Assembly (NCBI RefSeq): GCF_001040705.1
Contig: NZ_CVQP01000005.1
Span: 349,440 to 413,439 of the forward strand
Reading direction: 5' to 3'
From: Rhodococcus sp. RD6.2
GTDB taxonomy: Bacteria > Actinomycetota > Actinomycetes > Mycobacteriales > Mycobacteriaceae
DNA: 64,000 nt
Positions 17,448 to 25,779 of the stretch are shown piece by piece (position 1 is the stretch's first letter; every line of letters begins with the position of its first letter). The notes beneath the pieces were generated by a model. The model saw only the letters and a list, made by a program, of their open reading frames with translations, had not been told where the DNA came from and made no database searches. The position numbers and the translations under genes were made by a program.

Positions 17448-19937
17448 TCACCTGGCGCGGGAACGCACCCTCAGGTCCCGTGCCAGGTGGTCGCGCTGTT
17501 CGACCACGAGGCGACGCAACGCCGCGGGGGCGTTCTCGTTCGCGTCGAGCCACTTGTCCACGGCCTCGGTGGAGTCCTTCGCCGGGAACAGTCCGACGAC
17601 GAGACGGCGGGCGATCTCGATGCTGCGCTGCGCCCAGACGCCGGTCAGGGCCGCGAAGTACGAGGTGTCGTAGCGGGCGATCAGGTCACGCCGATCCCCC
17701 GCGCGGAAACCGCCGATGGTGGCGTCGAGGTGGTCGTTGGACAGGGAGGAGTCGGTGAGCGCCGACTCCCATGCCCGCGCCTTCACCTCGGCATCCGGAC
17801 GGGCGGCGAGCGCACGCAGGTGCGCGGTGCGCCCGGACGCGGTGTCGTCGCGGGTGAGCTCGGCGTCGAGGTCGGCGGTGTCGGCGTGACCGGTCGCGGC
17901 GAGCGCCGTCCACAGCAGCCAGCGCAGGTCGGGGTCGAGGGACAGTCCGTCCGGCGCCGCGGTGGCGCCGTCGAGGAGGGCACGGATGTCGCCTGCTCGA
18001 CGCTCGTCGAGTGTCGCGGCGGACGCCGTCGCCCGCGCCCACACCAACTGGGAACCCGAACCGGGTTCCGCGGCCCACAGTGTGGCCCAGCAGGTTTCGA
18101 GCCACTCACCGCGCCACCGGTCCCGATCATCGTTGCGCAAGTAGTGTCCGATCGCGAAGGCCGCATTCGTGGTCGCCGCGGTCAGCAGGGCCGTGTTGGG
18201 TTCGGTCGGGGCGAACCGGCGCGCCACCTCCAGGTAGCGGCGCGGGTCGAGTTCCCCGTCGCGGGTGGCGTTCCACAACGCCGACCACACCAAACCGCGG
18301 GCCAGCGGGTCGACGATCCGGTCAAGCGAGGCCTCGACCGTCCGGACGGAGAACCCCCCGAGCCGGACCTTCGCGTAGGTGAGGTCGCCGTCGTTGAGGA
18401 GCACCAGCGGCGTCTCCTTCAATTCGACGGGGGTGCGCGGGCGTGAGATGTCGATGTCGAGGCGCTCGGTGAGCACCAGCGAACCGGACTCGTCGAAGTC
18501 GTAGAGCCCGATGCCGAGGGTGTGCGGCCGGGGGTCGGTCTGGACCACCTCGAACCGCTTGCCGCGACGTTCGAGAGTCAGGGTCGACATACCCGTGGTC
18601 TGCAGCCACGCCTGCGCCCAGGCGTCGAGGTCACGCCCCGATGTCGCGGACAGTTCGCTCAGCAGATCGGCGAGAGTGGTGTTGCCGTAGGCGTGTTCGC
18701 GGAAGTAGCGGCGTGCTCCTTCGAAGAAGGCGTCCCGTCCCACGTACGCGACGAGCTGCTTGAGCACGCTGGCGCCCTTGGCATACGTGATGCCGTCGAA
18801 GTTCAGTTTTGCGGCTTCGAGGTCGACGATGTCCGCGACGATCGGATGGGTCGTCGGCAACTGGTCCTGCGAGTACGCCCACGCCTTGCGTCGGTTCGCG
18901 AACGCCACCCAGGCATCCGTCCACTCGGTGGCCTCGGCACTGGCGAGGGCGCCCATGTAGTCGGCGAACGACTCCTTGAGCCACAGGTCGTCCCACCACT
19001 GCATGGTCACGAGGTCGCCGAACCACATGTGTGCCATCTCGTGCAGGATCGTGTTGGCACGTCCCTCGTATTGGGCGTCGGTGGCGGCGCCCCGGAACAC
19101 GTAGGCCTCGGTGAAGGTGACGCAGCCGGGGTTTTCCATCGCGCCGAGGTTGTACTCGGGAACGAACACCTGGTCGTATTTTCCCCAGGGGTAGGGGAAT
19201 TGAAAGTTCTCGGCGAAGAAGTCGAGTCCCTGACGCGTCACCTCGAGGATGGTGTCGGCGTCGAGGTACTGCGCGAGCGATCCGCGGCACAGGACGCCGA
19301 GCGGGACGGTGAGGTCGTCGCGACTCCAGGTCGAGTCGACGCGATGGTAGGGGCCGGCGACGATCGCGGTGATGTAGGTGGAGATCGGCAGCGTCGGCGC
19401 GAACTCGACCACCTGGCGATCGTCTTGCTCCTCGCGGGTGACGGCCGCCTGGTTCGACACCACTTCCCACCCCGCGGGAGCGGTGACGACGAACGTGAAG
19501 GGCGCCTTCATGTTCGGCTGCTCGAAACACGCGAAGACGCGGCGGGCGTCGGACGGCTCGTACTGCGTGTACAGGTAGGTCTGCTCGTCGACCGGGTCGA
19601 GGAAGCGGTGCAGGCCCTCGCCCGAACGGCTGTAGAGCCCGGTGGCGCGGACGACGACGGTGTTGGACGCGGCGAGGCCGCGCAGGGTGATGCGGGCGCC
19701 GTCGTACGGGGCGTCGACCGGTTCGCCGTTGACGGTGACCGACTCGACGGATGCGCCGAGGAAGTCCAGCCACGTCACGGGGGCGGACGCGTCGAACTCC
19801 ACGGTGGTGACTGTGGAGAAACCGGGTTCGGAATGGTCGGGCGCGGACGTCAGATCGAGTTCGACGCGGTAGGAGCGGACGGTGACGGACGCGGCGCGTG
19901 CTGCGGTCTCGTCACGGGTCAGGTTCGCGGTGCTCAC
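17448..19937 (-). CDS. pepN: Aminopeptidase N (M1 family zinc peptidase)
   Basis: An 829-residue M1 aminopeptidase that removes N-terminal residues from peptides. The exopeptidase motif GAMEN is near residue 265, and the zinc site HEMAHMWFGD near residue 297 is followed by the downstream Glu region KESFADYMG. The C-terminal half is the helical ERAP1-like domain of actinobacterial PepN. Start is taken as GTG at 19937 with AGGA eight bases before it; the frame extends further but crosses the divergent promoter. It diverges from a small Cys-rich gene across a CsoR-like operator. Confidence 0.95.
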   Translation of the reverse strand: MSTANLTRDETAARAASVTVRSYRVELDLTSAPDHSEPGFSTVTTVEFDASAPVTWLDFLGASVESVTVNGEPVDAPYDGARITLRGLAASNTVVVRATGLYSRSGEGLHRFLDPVDEQTYLYTQYEPSDARRVFACFEQPNMKAPFTFVVTAPAGWEVVSNQAAVTREEQDDRQVVEFAPTLPISTYITAIVAGPYHRVDSTWSRDDLTVPLGVLCRGSLAQYLDADTILEVTRQGLDFFAENFQFPYPWGKYDQVFVPEYNLGAMENPGCVTFTEAYVFRGAATDAQYEGRANTILHEMAHMWFGDLVTMQWWDDLWLKESFADYMGALASAEATEWTDAWVAFANRRKAWAYSQDQLPTTHPIVADIVDLEAAKLNFDGITYAKGASVLKQLVAYVGRDAFFEGARRYFREHAYGNTTLADLLSELSATSGRDLDAWAQAWLQTTGMSTLTLERRGKRFEVVQTDPRPHTLGIGLYDFDESGSLVLTERLDIDISRPRTPVELKETPLVLLNDGDLTYAKVRLGGFSVRTVEASLDRIVDPLARGLVWSALWNATRDGELDPRRYLEVARRFAPTEPNTALLTAATTNAAFAIGHYLRNDDRDRWRGEWLETCWATLWAAEPGSGSQLVWARATASAATLDERRAGDIRALLDGATAAPDGLSLDPDLRWLLWTALAATGHADTADLDAELTRDDTASGRTAHLRALAARPDAEVKARAWESALTDSSLSNDHLDATIGGFRAGDRRDLIARYDTSYFAALTGVWAQRSIEIARRLVVGLFPAKDSTEAVDKWLDANENAPAALRRLVVEQRDHLARDLRVRSRAR

Positions 19938-19981
19938 CTCGTCGATCCTGCCAGTCGCGCAGGCACCCAGCCGCGAGGTTG

Positions 19982-19997
19982 ATACCCCAGGGGGTAT
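19982..19997. promoter_or_regulatory. CsoR/FrmR-family-like operator
   Basis: ATACCCC-AG-GGGGTAT, a perfect inverted repeat with the C-tract/G-tract structure recognised by copper- or aldehyde-sensing CsoR/RcnR/FrmR repressors. It lies 34 bases before the small Cys-rich gene and 44 bases before pepN on the other strand. A TATTAT sequence (19995-20000) overlapping its right half could be the -10 of the small gene. Confidence 0.68.
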
Positions 19998-20031
19998 TAT
20001 TGGTCGCTGTTGACCTCGAAAGGACACTGCA

Positions 20032-20190
20032 ATGTGCCAGCCCACCCCCTGCTCCCGCTGCGGCAAGACCACCTGGACCGGATGCGGACAACACGTCGAC
20101 GACGTGATGCGGCACGTCCCCGCCGACAAGCGCTGCACCTGCGAACGACCCCCGTCGGGTGGCTTTCTCCGCAGCCTGTTCGGCCGCTGA
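20032..20190 (+). CDS. Small Cys-rich protein, possibly metal-binding
   Basis: A 52-residue protein with six cysteines arranged as C-x4-C-x2-C, then a GCG-QHVDDV segment and a terminal C-x-C. The conserved-looking core is CSRCGKTTWTGCGQHV and RCTC. The ATG is preceded by GAAAGGA at good spacing. The CsoR-like operator directly upstream suggests induction by copper or another thiophilic signal, and the Cys/His content would suit metal binding. It is not a match to mycobacterial MymT. Function is inferred only. Confidence 0.75.
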   Translation: MCQPTPCSRCGKTTWTGCGQHVDDVMRHVPADKRCTCERPPSGGFLRSLFGR

Positions 20191-20343
20191 GTGCCGACGA
20201 AGATCCGCACAGTTCGGTGCCGGCGCCCAAGTCCGAAGCTCGTTGAGCCACGACCCGACCATCGGGTCCGCGGGCGCAGCCCCCTCGGCCTCGATCAGCG
20301 ACCGCGCGGCTGACCCGCCGTATCCCGTGGCCACAGGCGAATG

Positions 20344-20393
20344 CGGCAGCACCGCGAAAGATCGGACACGCCTGATCTGCCGCGGTGCTGCCG
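20344..20393. terminator. Inverted repeat between convergent genes, possible bidirectional terminator
   Basis: A perfect 13-base inverted repeat (CGGCAGCACCGCG / CGCGGTGCTGCCG) separated by 24 bases lies between the convergent Cys-rich gene and the reductase gene. The loop is long for a terminator, so another role is possible. The rest of the 259-base gap (20191-20449) shows nothing recognisable. Confidence 0.45.
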
Positions 20394-20449
20394 ACCCCCA
20401 CGCCCGTTCCACGTGGGCCGAGTCGGTGTGGTTGGTGCGTTCGATCTGC

Positions 20450-21025
20450 TCAGCGCACGACGTCGTAGACGAGCTTGGCCACTCCGTTGGAGTAGGTCGC
20501 CGAATCTCGCAGGCGCAGCTGCTGCTTGTCCCGGTCGGTCCGGCTGAACAGACTCTTGCCCTCACCCAACACCACCGGGAACACCAGCAGGTTGTACCGG
20601 TCGATCAGATCGGCATCCGACAGACTCCGGGCCAGCTCGGCGCTGCCGTGGATGAAGATGGCGCCACCCTCGGTCTGCTTCAGGGCGGCGATGTCGTCGA
20701 CGGACCGCAGGATCGTGATCGGACCCCAGCCGTCGGTCACGGCATCGTCGGTGAGGCTGGCCGACACCACGTACTTGGGGAGATCCTTGTATGCGGCGTG
20801 ATCGGCGGAGTCGCGCCAGATCGGGGCGAACGCCTCGTAGCTGCGCCGGCCGAACATCAGCGCGGTCGTGTCCGCGAGTTCTTCGCCCTTGAGCGAGAAG
20901 GCCTCGGGTACGAACTCGGCATCCATGACCCAGCCTCCGCTGCGGTGCCCCTCCTCCTTGCCGCCCGGCGAGTCCACGACTCCGTCCAGCGACATGAAGC
21001 CCGTGTAGACAAGTTCACGCGTCAA
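20450..21025 (-). CDS. Dihydrofolate reductase family protein (RibD C-terminal-like)
   Basis: A 191-residue protein of the RibD C-terminal/DHFR-like family, recognisable from the N-terminal SLDGVVDSPGG, the LMFGRRSYEAF segment, and the C-terminal LLVFPVVLGEGKSLF. These bind NAD(P)H, but most stand-alone members have no known substrate. The start is TTG at 21025, supported by an ideal AGGAGG six bases away; no ATG or GTG with a ribosome site is available. It follows the SDR gene by 55 bases and may share its transcript. Confidence 0.88.
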   Translation of the reverse strand: MTRELVYTGFMSLDGVVDSPGGKEEGHRSGGWVMDAEFVPEAFSLKGEELADTTALMFGRRSYEAFAPIWRDSADHAAYKDLPKYVVSASLTDDAVTDGWGPITILRSVDDIAALKQTEGGAIFIHGSAELARSLSDADLIDRYNLLVFPVVLGEGKSLFSRTDRDKQQLRLRDSATYSNGVAKLVYDVVR

Positions 21026-21080
21026 AATTCCTCCTGAGATCCGAAAGCGAGACCGCTCCTGATTGTCCGGTACCGATCGC

Positions 21081-21965
21081 CTATGAGCCGGCCGATCCGG
21101 CGGGCCAGGTGAACTCGGGGTCGGTGACGTAGTCCCGACGGCGGGATTCGAGGGCCATCGCGACCATCTCGTGCGCGCCCGGACCGATGATTCTGCGCAG
21201 CGGTGGGTTCGGGTCGTTCACCAGCTGCAATAGGCCGGCGGCGGCGACTTCCGGTGCAGGTTCCGCCCATTCGTTCTCGGCGGCCCGCTCCGCGGGCTCG
21301 GTCGAGGTTTCGGTCGACGGCGAGGCCGACACGTCCGGGTAGTCCCGCATGCCGAGAACGGCCTCGCGGACGGGCGAGTACGCCGAGATGCCGTCGGCGA
21401 ACTTCATGCTCGACTTGGCCCAGTCGGTGTCGAATCCGCCCATCTGGGCGAGGGTGACCTTGATTCCGAAGGGGCGTACTTCGTCGGCGAGCGAGGCACT
21501 GAAGCCCTCCATCGCCCATTTGCTCGCGTTGTACATGCTGAACAGTGGGAGGGAGCCGACCGCACCGACCGTCGAGATCTGCACGATGTGACCGGAACCC
21601 TGCGCCCGCAGGTGGGGAAGCGCGGCTTGCGAAACCCACAGGACACCATAGAAATTGGTGTCCATCTGATCGCGGATCCGATCTTCGGTCAGCTCCTCGA
21701 GCGCGCCGACAAGACCATAGCCCGCATTGTTGACGAGCACGTCGACGCGGCCGGTGACCTCGAAGGCCTTGGCGACCGTGGCGAACACGCCTTCCCGGTC
21801 GCGCACGTCCAGTGGCAGTACCGTGAGTCGCTCGTCGGCGAGATCGCCCATGGCGTGCGGGTCGCGGGCAGTCGCGACGACGGTGTCGCCGGCGGCAAGG
21901 GCCGCCACGGTGAACGCGCGGCCCAGCCCGCGATTGGCGCCGGTGACGAACCAGGTTCTCGGCAT
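21081..21965 (-). CDS. SDR family NAD(P)-dependent oxidoreductase
   Basis: A 294-residue classical short-chain dehydrogenase. It has the cofactor motif TGANRGLG near residue 8, NNAG near residue 80, a catalytic Ser in VQISTVGA and the YNASK active-site pair near residue 149. The long C-terminal part resembles SDRs annotated as oxidoreductases of unknown substrate. The ATG follows GGAGGAG. It is divergent from a TetR gene with two shared palindromes between them, so it is the likely target of that repressor. Confidence 0.92.
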   Translation of the reverse strand: MPRTWFVTGANRGLGRAFTVAALAAGDTVVATARDPHAMGDLADERLTVLPLDVRDREGVFATVAKAFEVTGRVDVLVNNAGYGLVGALEELTEDRIRDQMDTNFYGVLWVSQAALPHLRAQGSGHIVQISTVGAVGSLPLFSMYNASKWAMEGFSASLADEVRPFGIKVTLAQMGGFDTDWAKSSMKFADGISAYSPVREAVLGMRDYPDVSASPSTETSTEPAERAAENEWAEPAPEVAAAGLLQLVNDPNPPLRRIIGPGAHEMVAMALESRRRDYVTDPEFTWPAGSAGS

Positions 21966-21985
21966 ACACGCTCCTCCAGTTCTGG

Positions 21986-22006
21986 AACGAGACGTTTCGT
22001 CTCGTT
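21986..22006. promoter_or_regulatory. TetR-type operator 1 (perfect palindrome)
   Basis: AACGAGACG-TTT-CGTCTCGTT, a perfect 9-base inverted repeat 21 bases upstream of the SDR start codon. It lies in the divergent SDR/TetR promoter region. A second, near-identical copy is 60 bases away. Confidence 0.8.
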
Positions 22007-22046
22007 TATGGTCGAAACCATGCACTACCTCGACGACATTGTCAAT

Positions 22047-22065
22047 ACGAGACGTTTCGTCTTGT
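22047..22065. promoter_or_regulatory. TetR-type operator 2
   Basis: ACGAGACG-TTT-CGTCTTGT, the same palindrome as operator 1 with one mismatch, 14 bases upstream of the TetR start codon. Its position is suited to autorepression. Confidence 0.8.
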
Positions 22066-22078
22066 TAAGATCTCGGTC

Positions 22079-22672
22079 ATGGCCTCCCCATCTCCCACGC
22101 ACGCACGCCGCCGCGAGCGCTCGCGCGTCGCCATCCTCGACGCCACCCGCGACCTGCTCGGCGAGGTTCCCTACGCGAAACTGACCATCGAATCCATCGC
22201 CGCCCGCGCCGGCGTCGGCAAGCAGACCATCTACCGGTGGTGGGAATCCAAGGGAGCCGTCGTCCTCGACGTGTTACTGGCGGCCAGCGAGAGCGCCGAA
22301 GGAACCGGGATCGAACTGCCGGACTCCGGCGACCTGGCCACGGACCTGAAAGTGGTACTGCGCGCCACCACAGCCGAGTTCGCCGACCCGTCGTTCAGCG
22401 CCCCGATCCGCGCCTTGATGATCGAGATCATCGCCGACCCCGCACTGGCCGCGCTCTATCGGGAAAAGCTGCAGCAGCCCACCCATCACGCGATACTCAC
22501 CCGACTGCGCAGCGCCCAGGACGCCGGTCAACTACGCCCCGACGCCGACCTGGACCTTGCCATCGACATGCTCTACGCGCCCCTGACCCAACGCTGGCTG
22601 CTCCACACGTCCTCGCTCGACGACGCCTTCGCGGACGCCCTCGTCGACGGCATGCTGCGCGGATTCGCCTGA
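22079..22672 (+). CDS. TetR/AcrR family transcriptional regulator
   Basis: A 197-residue regulator. The N-terminal helix-turn-helix covers about residues 10-57 (IESIAARAGVGKQTIYRWWESKGAVV). The ligand-binding C-terminal domain resembles the TetR_C_16/AcrR-type found beside SDR genes. It is divergent from the SDR/reductase pair and bracketed by the two palindromes, so it most likely represses both that unit and itself. The inducer is unknown. Confidence 0.93.
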   Translation: MASPSPTHARRRERSRVAILDATRDLLGEVPYAKLTIESIAARAGVGKQTIYRWWESKGAVVLDVLLAASESAEGTGIELPDSGDLATDLKVVLRATTAEFADPSFSAPIRALMIEIIADPALAALYREKLQQPTHHAILTRLRSAQDAGQLRPDADLDLAIDMLYAPLTQRWLLHTSSLDDAFADALVDGMLRGFA

Positions 22673-22784
22673 TACCGAGCAGTTCCGCGTGCACCGTTGA
22701 CCCCTCCCCCCGTTCAGGGGCATCGCACGCCGCACCCGCGTCGTACTGTCGAGAGTGACCATCGACGCGTGAAGAGGTGTGCCC

Positions 22785-23564
22785 GTGAACGACGACATCC
22801 GGACCGAGATCGACGCCGACACCGGCATCGGAACCATCACCCTGAACCGCCCGAAACAGCGAAACCCGCTGTCCAGCAGCGTGATGCGGCAGGTGACGGA
22901 CGCGCTCGCCGTGCTGTCGATGAATCCGGCCGTGCGCGCGATGGTGATCGCAGCGGAGGGCCCGGCGTTCTCGGCGGGGCACGACCTGTCCGAGATGGTG
23001 GACCGCACCCTCGACGACGAGCAGGCCATCTTCGACACCTGCGTCGAGATGATGGATGCCGTACAGCGGATCCCGCAACCGGTGATCGCGGCGGTGCAGG
23101 GTCCGGCGATCGCGGCCGGCTGCCAACTGGCCGCTTCGTGCGACCTCGTCGTCGCGTCCGAGAACGCGGTGTTCGGGACGCCGGGCGTGCGGATCGGCCT
23201 GTTCTGTTCGACACCGATGGTGGCGCTGAGCCGTGCCGTCGGGCGCAAACGGGCCATGCAGATGCTGCTCACCGGCGACACGATCGACGCCCACACCGCC
23301 GCGGACTGGGGTCTGGTGAACCTCGTCGTCGCACCAGAAGACCTGAATGCCCAGGTCACAGCACTGGCCACGCGGATCACCTCGGCGAGCCCCCTGACCC
23401 TGCAGATCGGCAAGCAGGCGTTCTACAGGCAGATCGACCTTCCACAGGACCAGGCGTACACCGCCATGGCCGAAACGATGGCCACCAACGCCGTGACCTG
23501 CGACGCGCAGGAGGGCATGACGGCGTTCCTCGAGAAGCGTCCGCCCGTGTGGCGCGGCGCGTAG
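22785..23564 (+). CDS. Enoyl-CoA hydratase/isomerase family protein
   Basis: A 259-residue crotonase-fold protein with the oxyanion-hole segments SAGHDLSEM (about residue 65) and the downstream AAGCQLAASCDLVVAS (about 110). This subgroup resembles ECHDC3-type hydratases. The start is GTG at 22785, which has AAGAGG seven bases upstream; GTG at 22779 is too close to it. The substrate is unknown. It stands alone before the mIHF promoter. Confidence 0.88.
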   Translation: MNDDIRTEIDADTGIGTITLNRPKQRNPLSSSVMRQVTDALAVLSMNPAVRAMVIAAEGPAFSAGHDLSEMVDRTLDDEQAIFDTCVEMMDAVQRIPQPVIAAVQGPAIAAGCQLAASCDLVVASENAVFGTPGVRIGLFCSTPMVALSRAVGRKRAMQMLLTGDTIDAHTAADWGLVNLVVAPEDLNAQVTALATRITSASPLTLQIGKQAFYRQIDLPQDQAYTAMAETMATNAVTCDAQEGMTAFLEKRPPVWRGA

Positions 23565-23567
23565 AGC

Positions 23568-23595
23568 TTGACGACACGCGGGGCGGGGGTACCGT
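23568..23595 (+). promoter_or_regulatory. Putative sigma-70-type promoter for mIHF gene
   Basis: TTGACG (23568-23573) and TACCGT (23590-23595) with 16-base spacing lie about 90 bases upstream of the mIHF start. A small hairpin-forming sequence (CCCTGG / CCAGGG) sits in the leader near 23645-23662. This is an inference from pattern only. Confidence 0.4.
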
Positions 23596-23683
23596 GATTC
23601 CCGGTCGCGACCGCTCTAGCCTGGGGTTCTCACCCGGGATCACCCTGGGGCACCTCCCAGGGAACCGCGAGAAAGGCACACTC

Positions 23684-23995
23684 ATGGCATTGCCCACCTT
23701 GACCCCCGAACAGCGCGCCGCCGCCCTCGAGAAGGCGGCCGCGTCCCGTAAGGCCCGGGCCGAACTGCGAGAGGAGCTGAAGTCCGGAAAGGTGACGCTT
23801 GTCGAGGTTCTCGACAAGGCCCAGACCGACGAGCTCGTCGGCAAGACGAAGGTGCTCTACCTGCTCGAGTCCCTGCCGAAGGTCGGCAAGGTGAAGGCCC
23901 GTGACATCGCGGAGTCCGTCGGGATCGCCGAGACGCGTCGCGTCGCCGGTCTCGGTGCCCGTCAGCGCGCCGATCTGCTGGCCAAGCTGGCCTGA
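23684..23995 (+). CDS. mihF: Integration host factor, actinobacterial type (mIHF)
   Basis: A 103-residue nucleoid-associated DNA-binding protein matching mycobacterial/streptomycete IHF. It is basic overall, with an N-terminal helix (EQRAAALEKAAASRKARAEL) and a helix-two-turn-helix core (LLESLPKVGKVKARDIAES). It is unrelated to E. coli IHF. In many actinobacteria it sits beside gmk, but here it stands between an enoyl-CoA hydratase and a flavoprotein with its own promoter and terminator, so it could be either the main gene or a paralogue. The ATG follows GAAAGG. Confidence 0.93.
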   Translation: MALPTLTPEQRAAALEKAAASRKARAELREELKSGKVTLVEVLDKAQTDELVGKTKVLYLLESLPKVGKVKARDIAESVGIAETRRVAGLGARQRADLLAKLA

Positions 23996-24002
23996 TTCGT
24001 CC

Positions 24003-24047
24003 CGCGTGTGAGCCCGGTGTCGCCCCGCGACGCCGGGCTCACGCGCG
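24003..24047 (+). terminator. Strong hairpin terminator after mIHF gene
   Basis: A long stem with GTGAGCCCGG (24008-24017) pairing perfectly with CCGGGCTCAC (24033-24042) and further pairing inside and outside it. It begins eight bases after the mIHF stop. Confidence 0.85.
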
Positions 24048-24183
24048 TTCGGGCCCCGTGGCACTCCCCGTCGCTGCGCTCGCGAGGCGCCCTCGATTCA
24101 CGTTGATTCCAACCGGCGATTTTCGGCTCCGACTACGGAAGCGTGTCCTGTGACCGGGTAGTCCGTCGACAGGAGCGTGGCAC

Positions 24184-25779
24184 ATGGGTGCACGGATCGA
24201 GCTGAACACCGACGTCCTCGTCATCGGGGGCGGGCCCGCCGGAACGTGGGCGGCGCTGCGGGCCGCGCGAGCGGGCGCGGACGTGGTTCTCGTCGACAAG
24301 GGCTACTGCGGCACCAGTGGTTCGACGGCACCCGCGGGCACCGGCGTCTGGTACATCGCCCCCGAGCGGGACGCGAGGGCTCGGGCGAAGGCCGACCGCG
24401 AAGCACTCGGCGGACATCTCGCGGACCATCACTGGATGGACCGGGTCCTGGACCAGACATTCGAGAACATGAACCTCCTCGGTGAAGAGGGCCGCTACCC
24501 GTTCCCCGTCGACCCCGATACCGGGCAGCAGATCCGCACGGGCCTACAGGGCCCCGAGTACATGCGCCGGATGCGTTCGTGGATCAAGGCCGCAGGCGTT
24601 CGGATACTCGACCACTCCCCCGCACTGGAACTGCTCGTCGACGTCGACGGCCAGGTGCGCGGCGCCGCCGGGCACCAGCGCCAGGAGAACCGCGACTACC
24701 TGGTGAGCGCCGGGGCCGTCGTCATCGCGAGCGGTGGCTGCGCGTTCCTGTCCGGTGCGCTCGGCACCAACGTCGACACCGGTGACGGCGCCCTGATGGC
24801 CGCGGAGGCGGGTGCCGTGTTCTCCGGCATGGAGTTCTCCAACGCCTACGGCATCGCACCGCTCGGCTCGACGATCACGAAGACCGCCTACTACGGCTAC
24901 GCGACGTTCTTCCACGCCGACGGGCGCGTCGTCGACGGCGCCGGCTCGGCGAAGGGTCGGTCGGTGATCGCACAGACCCTGCTGTCCGAACCGGTGTACG
25001 CGCAACTCGATCGCGCCGACGTCGAGACACAACGCCTGATGCGACTCGGACAGCCGAACTTCTTCCTGCACTTCGATCGTCGTGGCATCAACCCGTTCAC
25101 GGACCGGTTCGAGGTGACGCTCCTCGCCGAGGGCACCGTCCGCGGAACCGGCGGCATCGACGTCGTGGACGACACGTGTGCGACGAACGTCCCCGGCCTC
25201 TTCGCCGCGGGTGACGCCGCCACCCGCGAACGCATCTGCGGTGGGTTCACCGGCGGCGGCAGCCACAATGCGGCGTGGGCGATGTCGTCGGGGAGCTGGG
25301 CGGGAACGGGTGCTGCACGGTTCGCGCGTCGTGCCGGGCGCGTCCCGGCGGGCGAGCTGCGCGGGGTCGGAGGCGCTGGACTGCGCCCGTCCGGGCGGGC
25401 AACCCTGGATGCTCCTGCCGTGGTGGCGGCCGCGAAGCAGGAGCTGGTGCCGTACGAGAAGAACTTCCTTCGAGACGGACCGCGGGTGCAGTCGGCGCTC
25501 GACGAACTCGAATCACTCTGGACTGCAGTATTGTTCGGGCTCGGCAGCGCGAGCGGGGAAGGCGGGATCCGATCGCGTCAGGCCGCCGCGATCACGGCGG
25601 TGGGCCGGTGGATGTATCATTCGACGTTGGCGCGCACCGAAAGTCGCGGCATGAGCAAGCGCGACGACCACCCGGACCTCGATCCGGCGCAGCACCACCA
25701 CATCCTCACCGGGGGTCTCAACGAGGTGTGGACGCGACCCGCACCGCTGCGTTCGACCGCACTGCAGGCGGCGTCGTGA
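24184..25779 (+). CDS. FAD-dependent oxidoreductase (fumarate reductase/AprA-like flavoprotein)
   Basis: A 531-residue flavoprotein of the succinate dehydrogenase/fumarate reductase/AprA superfamily. It has the dinucleotide motif VIGGGPAGTWAALRAARAG at about residues 14-32, GGxTGGGSHNAA near residue 360 for FAD, and a C-terminal RTESRGMSKRDDHPD of the kind that positions the active-site Arg in the superfamily. The stop overlaps the ferredoxin gene start as GTGA, so the two products should form a complex with electrons passing through the Fe-S subunit. Comparable pairs occur near sulfur-compound transporters, but no transporter is present here. Confidence 0.85.
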   Translation: MGARIELNTDVLVIGGGPAGTWAALRAARAGADVVLVDKGYCGTSGSTAPAGTGVWYIAPERDARARAKADREALGGHLADHHWMDRVLDQTFENMNLLGEEGRYPFPVDPDTGQQIRTGLQGPEYMRRMRSWIKAAGVRILDHSPALELLVDVDGQVRGAAGHQRQENRDYLVSAGAVVIASGGCAFLSGALGTNVDTGDGALMAAEAGAVFSGMEFSNAYGIAPLGSTITKTAYYGYATFFHADGRVVDGAGSAKGRSVIAQTLLSEPVYAQLDRADVETQRLMRLGQPNFFLHFDRRGINPFTDRFEVTLLAEGTVRGTGGIDVVDDTCATNVPGLFAAGDAATRERICGGFTGGGSHNAAWAMSSGSWAGTGAARFARRAGRVPAGELRGVGGAGLRPSGRATLDAPAVVAAAKQELVPYEKNFLRDGPRVQSALDELESLWTAVLFGLGSASGEGGIRSRQAAAITAVGRWMYHSTLARTESRGMSKRDDHPDLDPAQHHHILTGGLNEVWTRPAPLRSTALQAAS

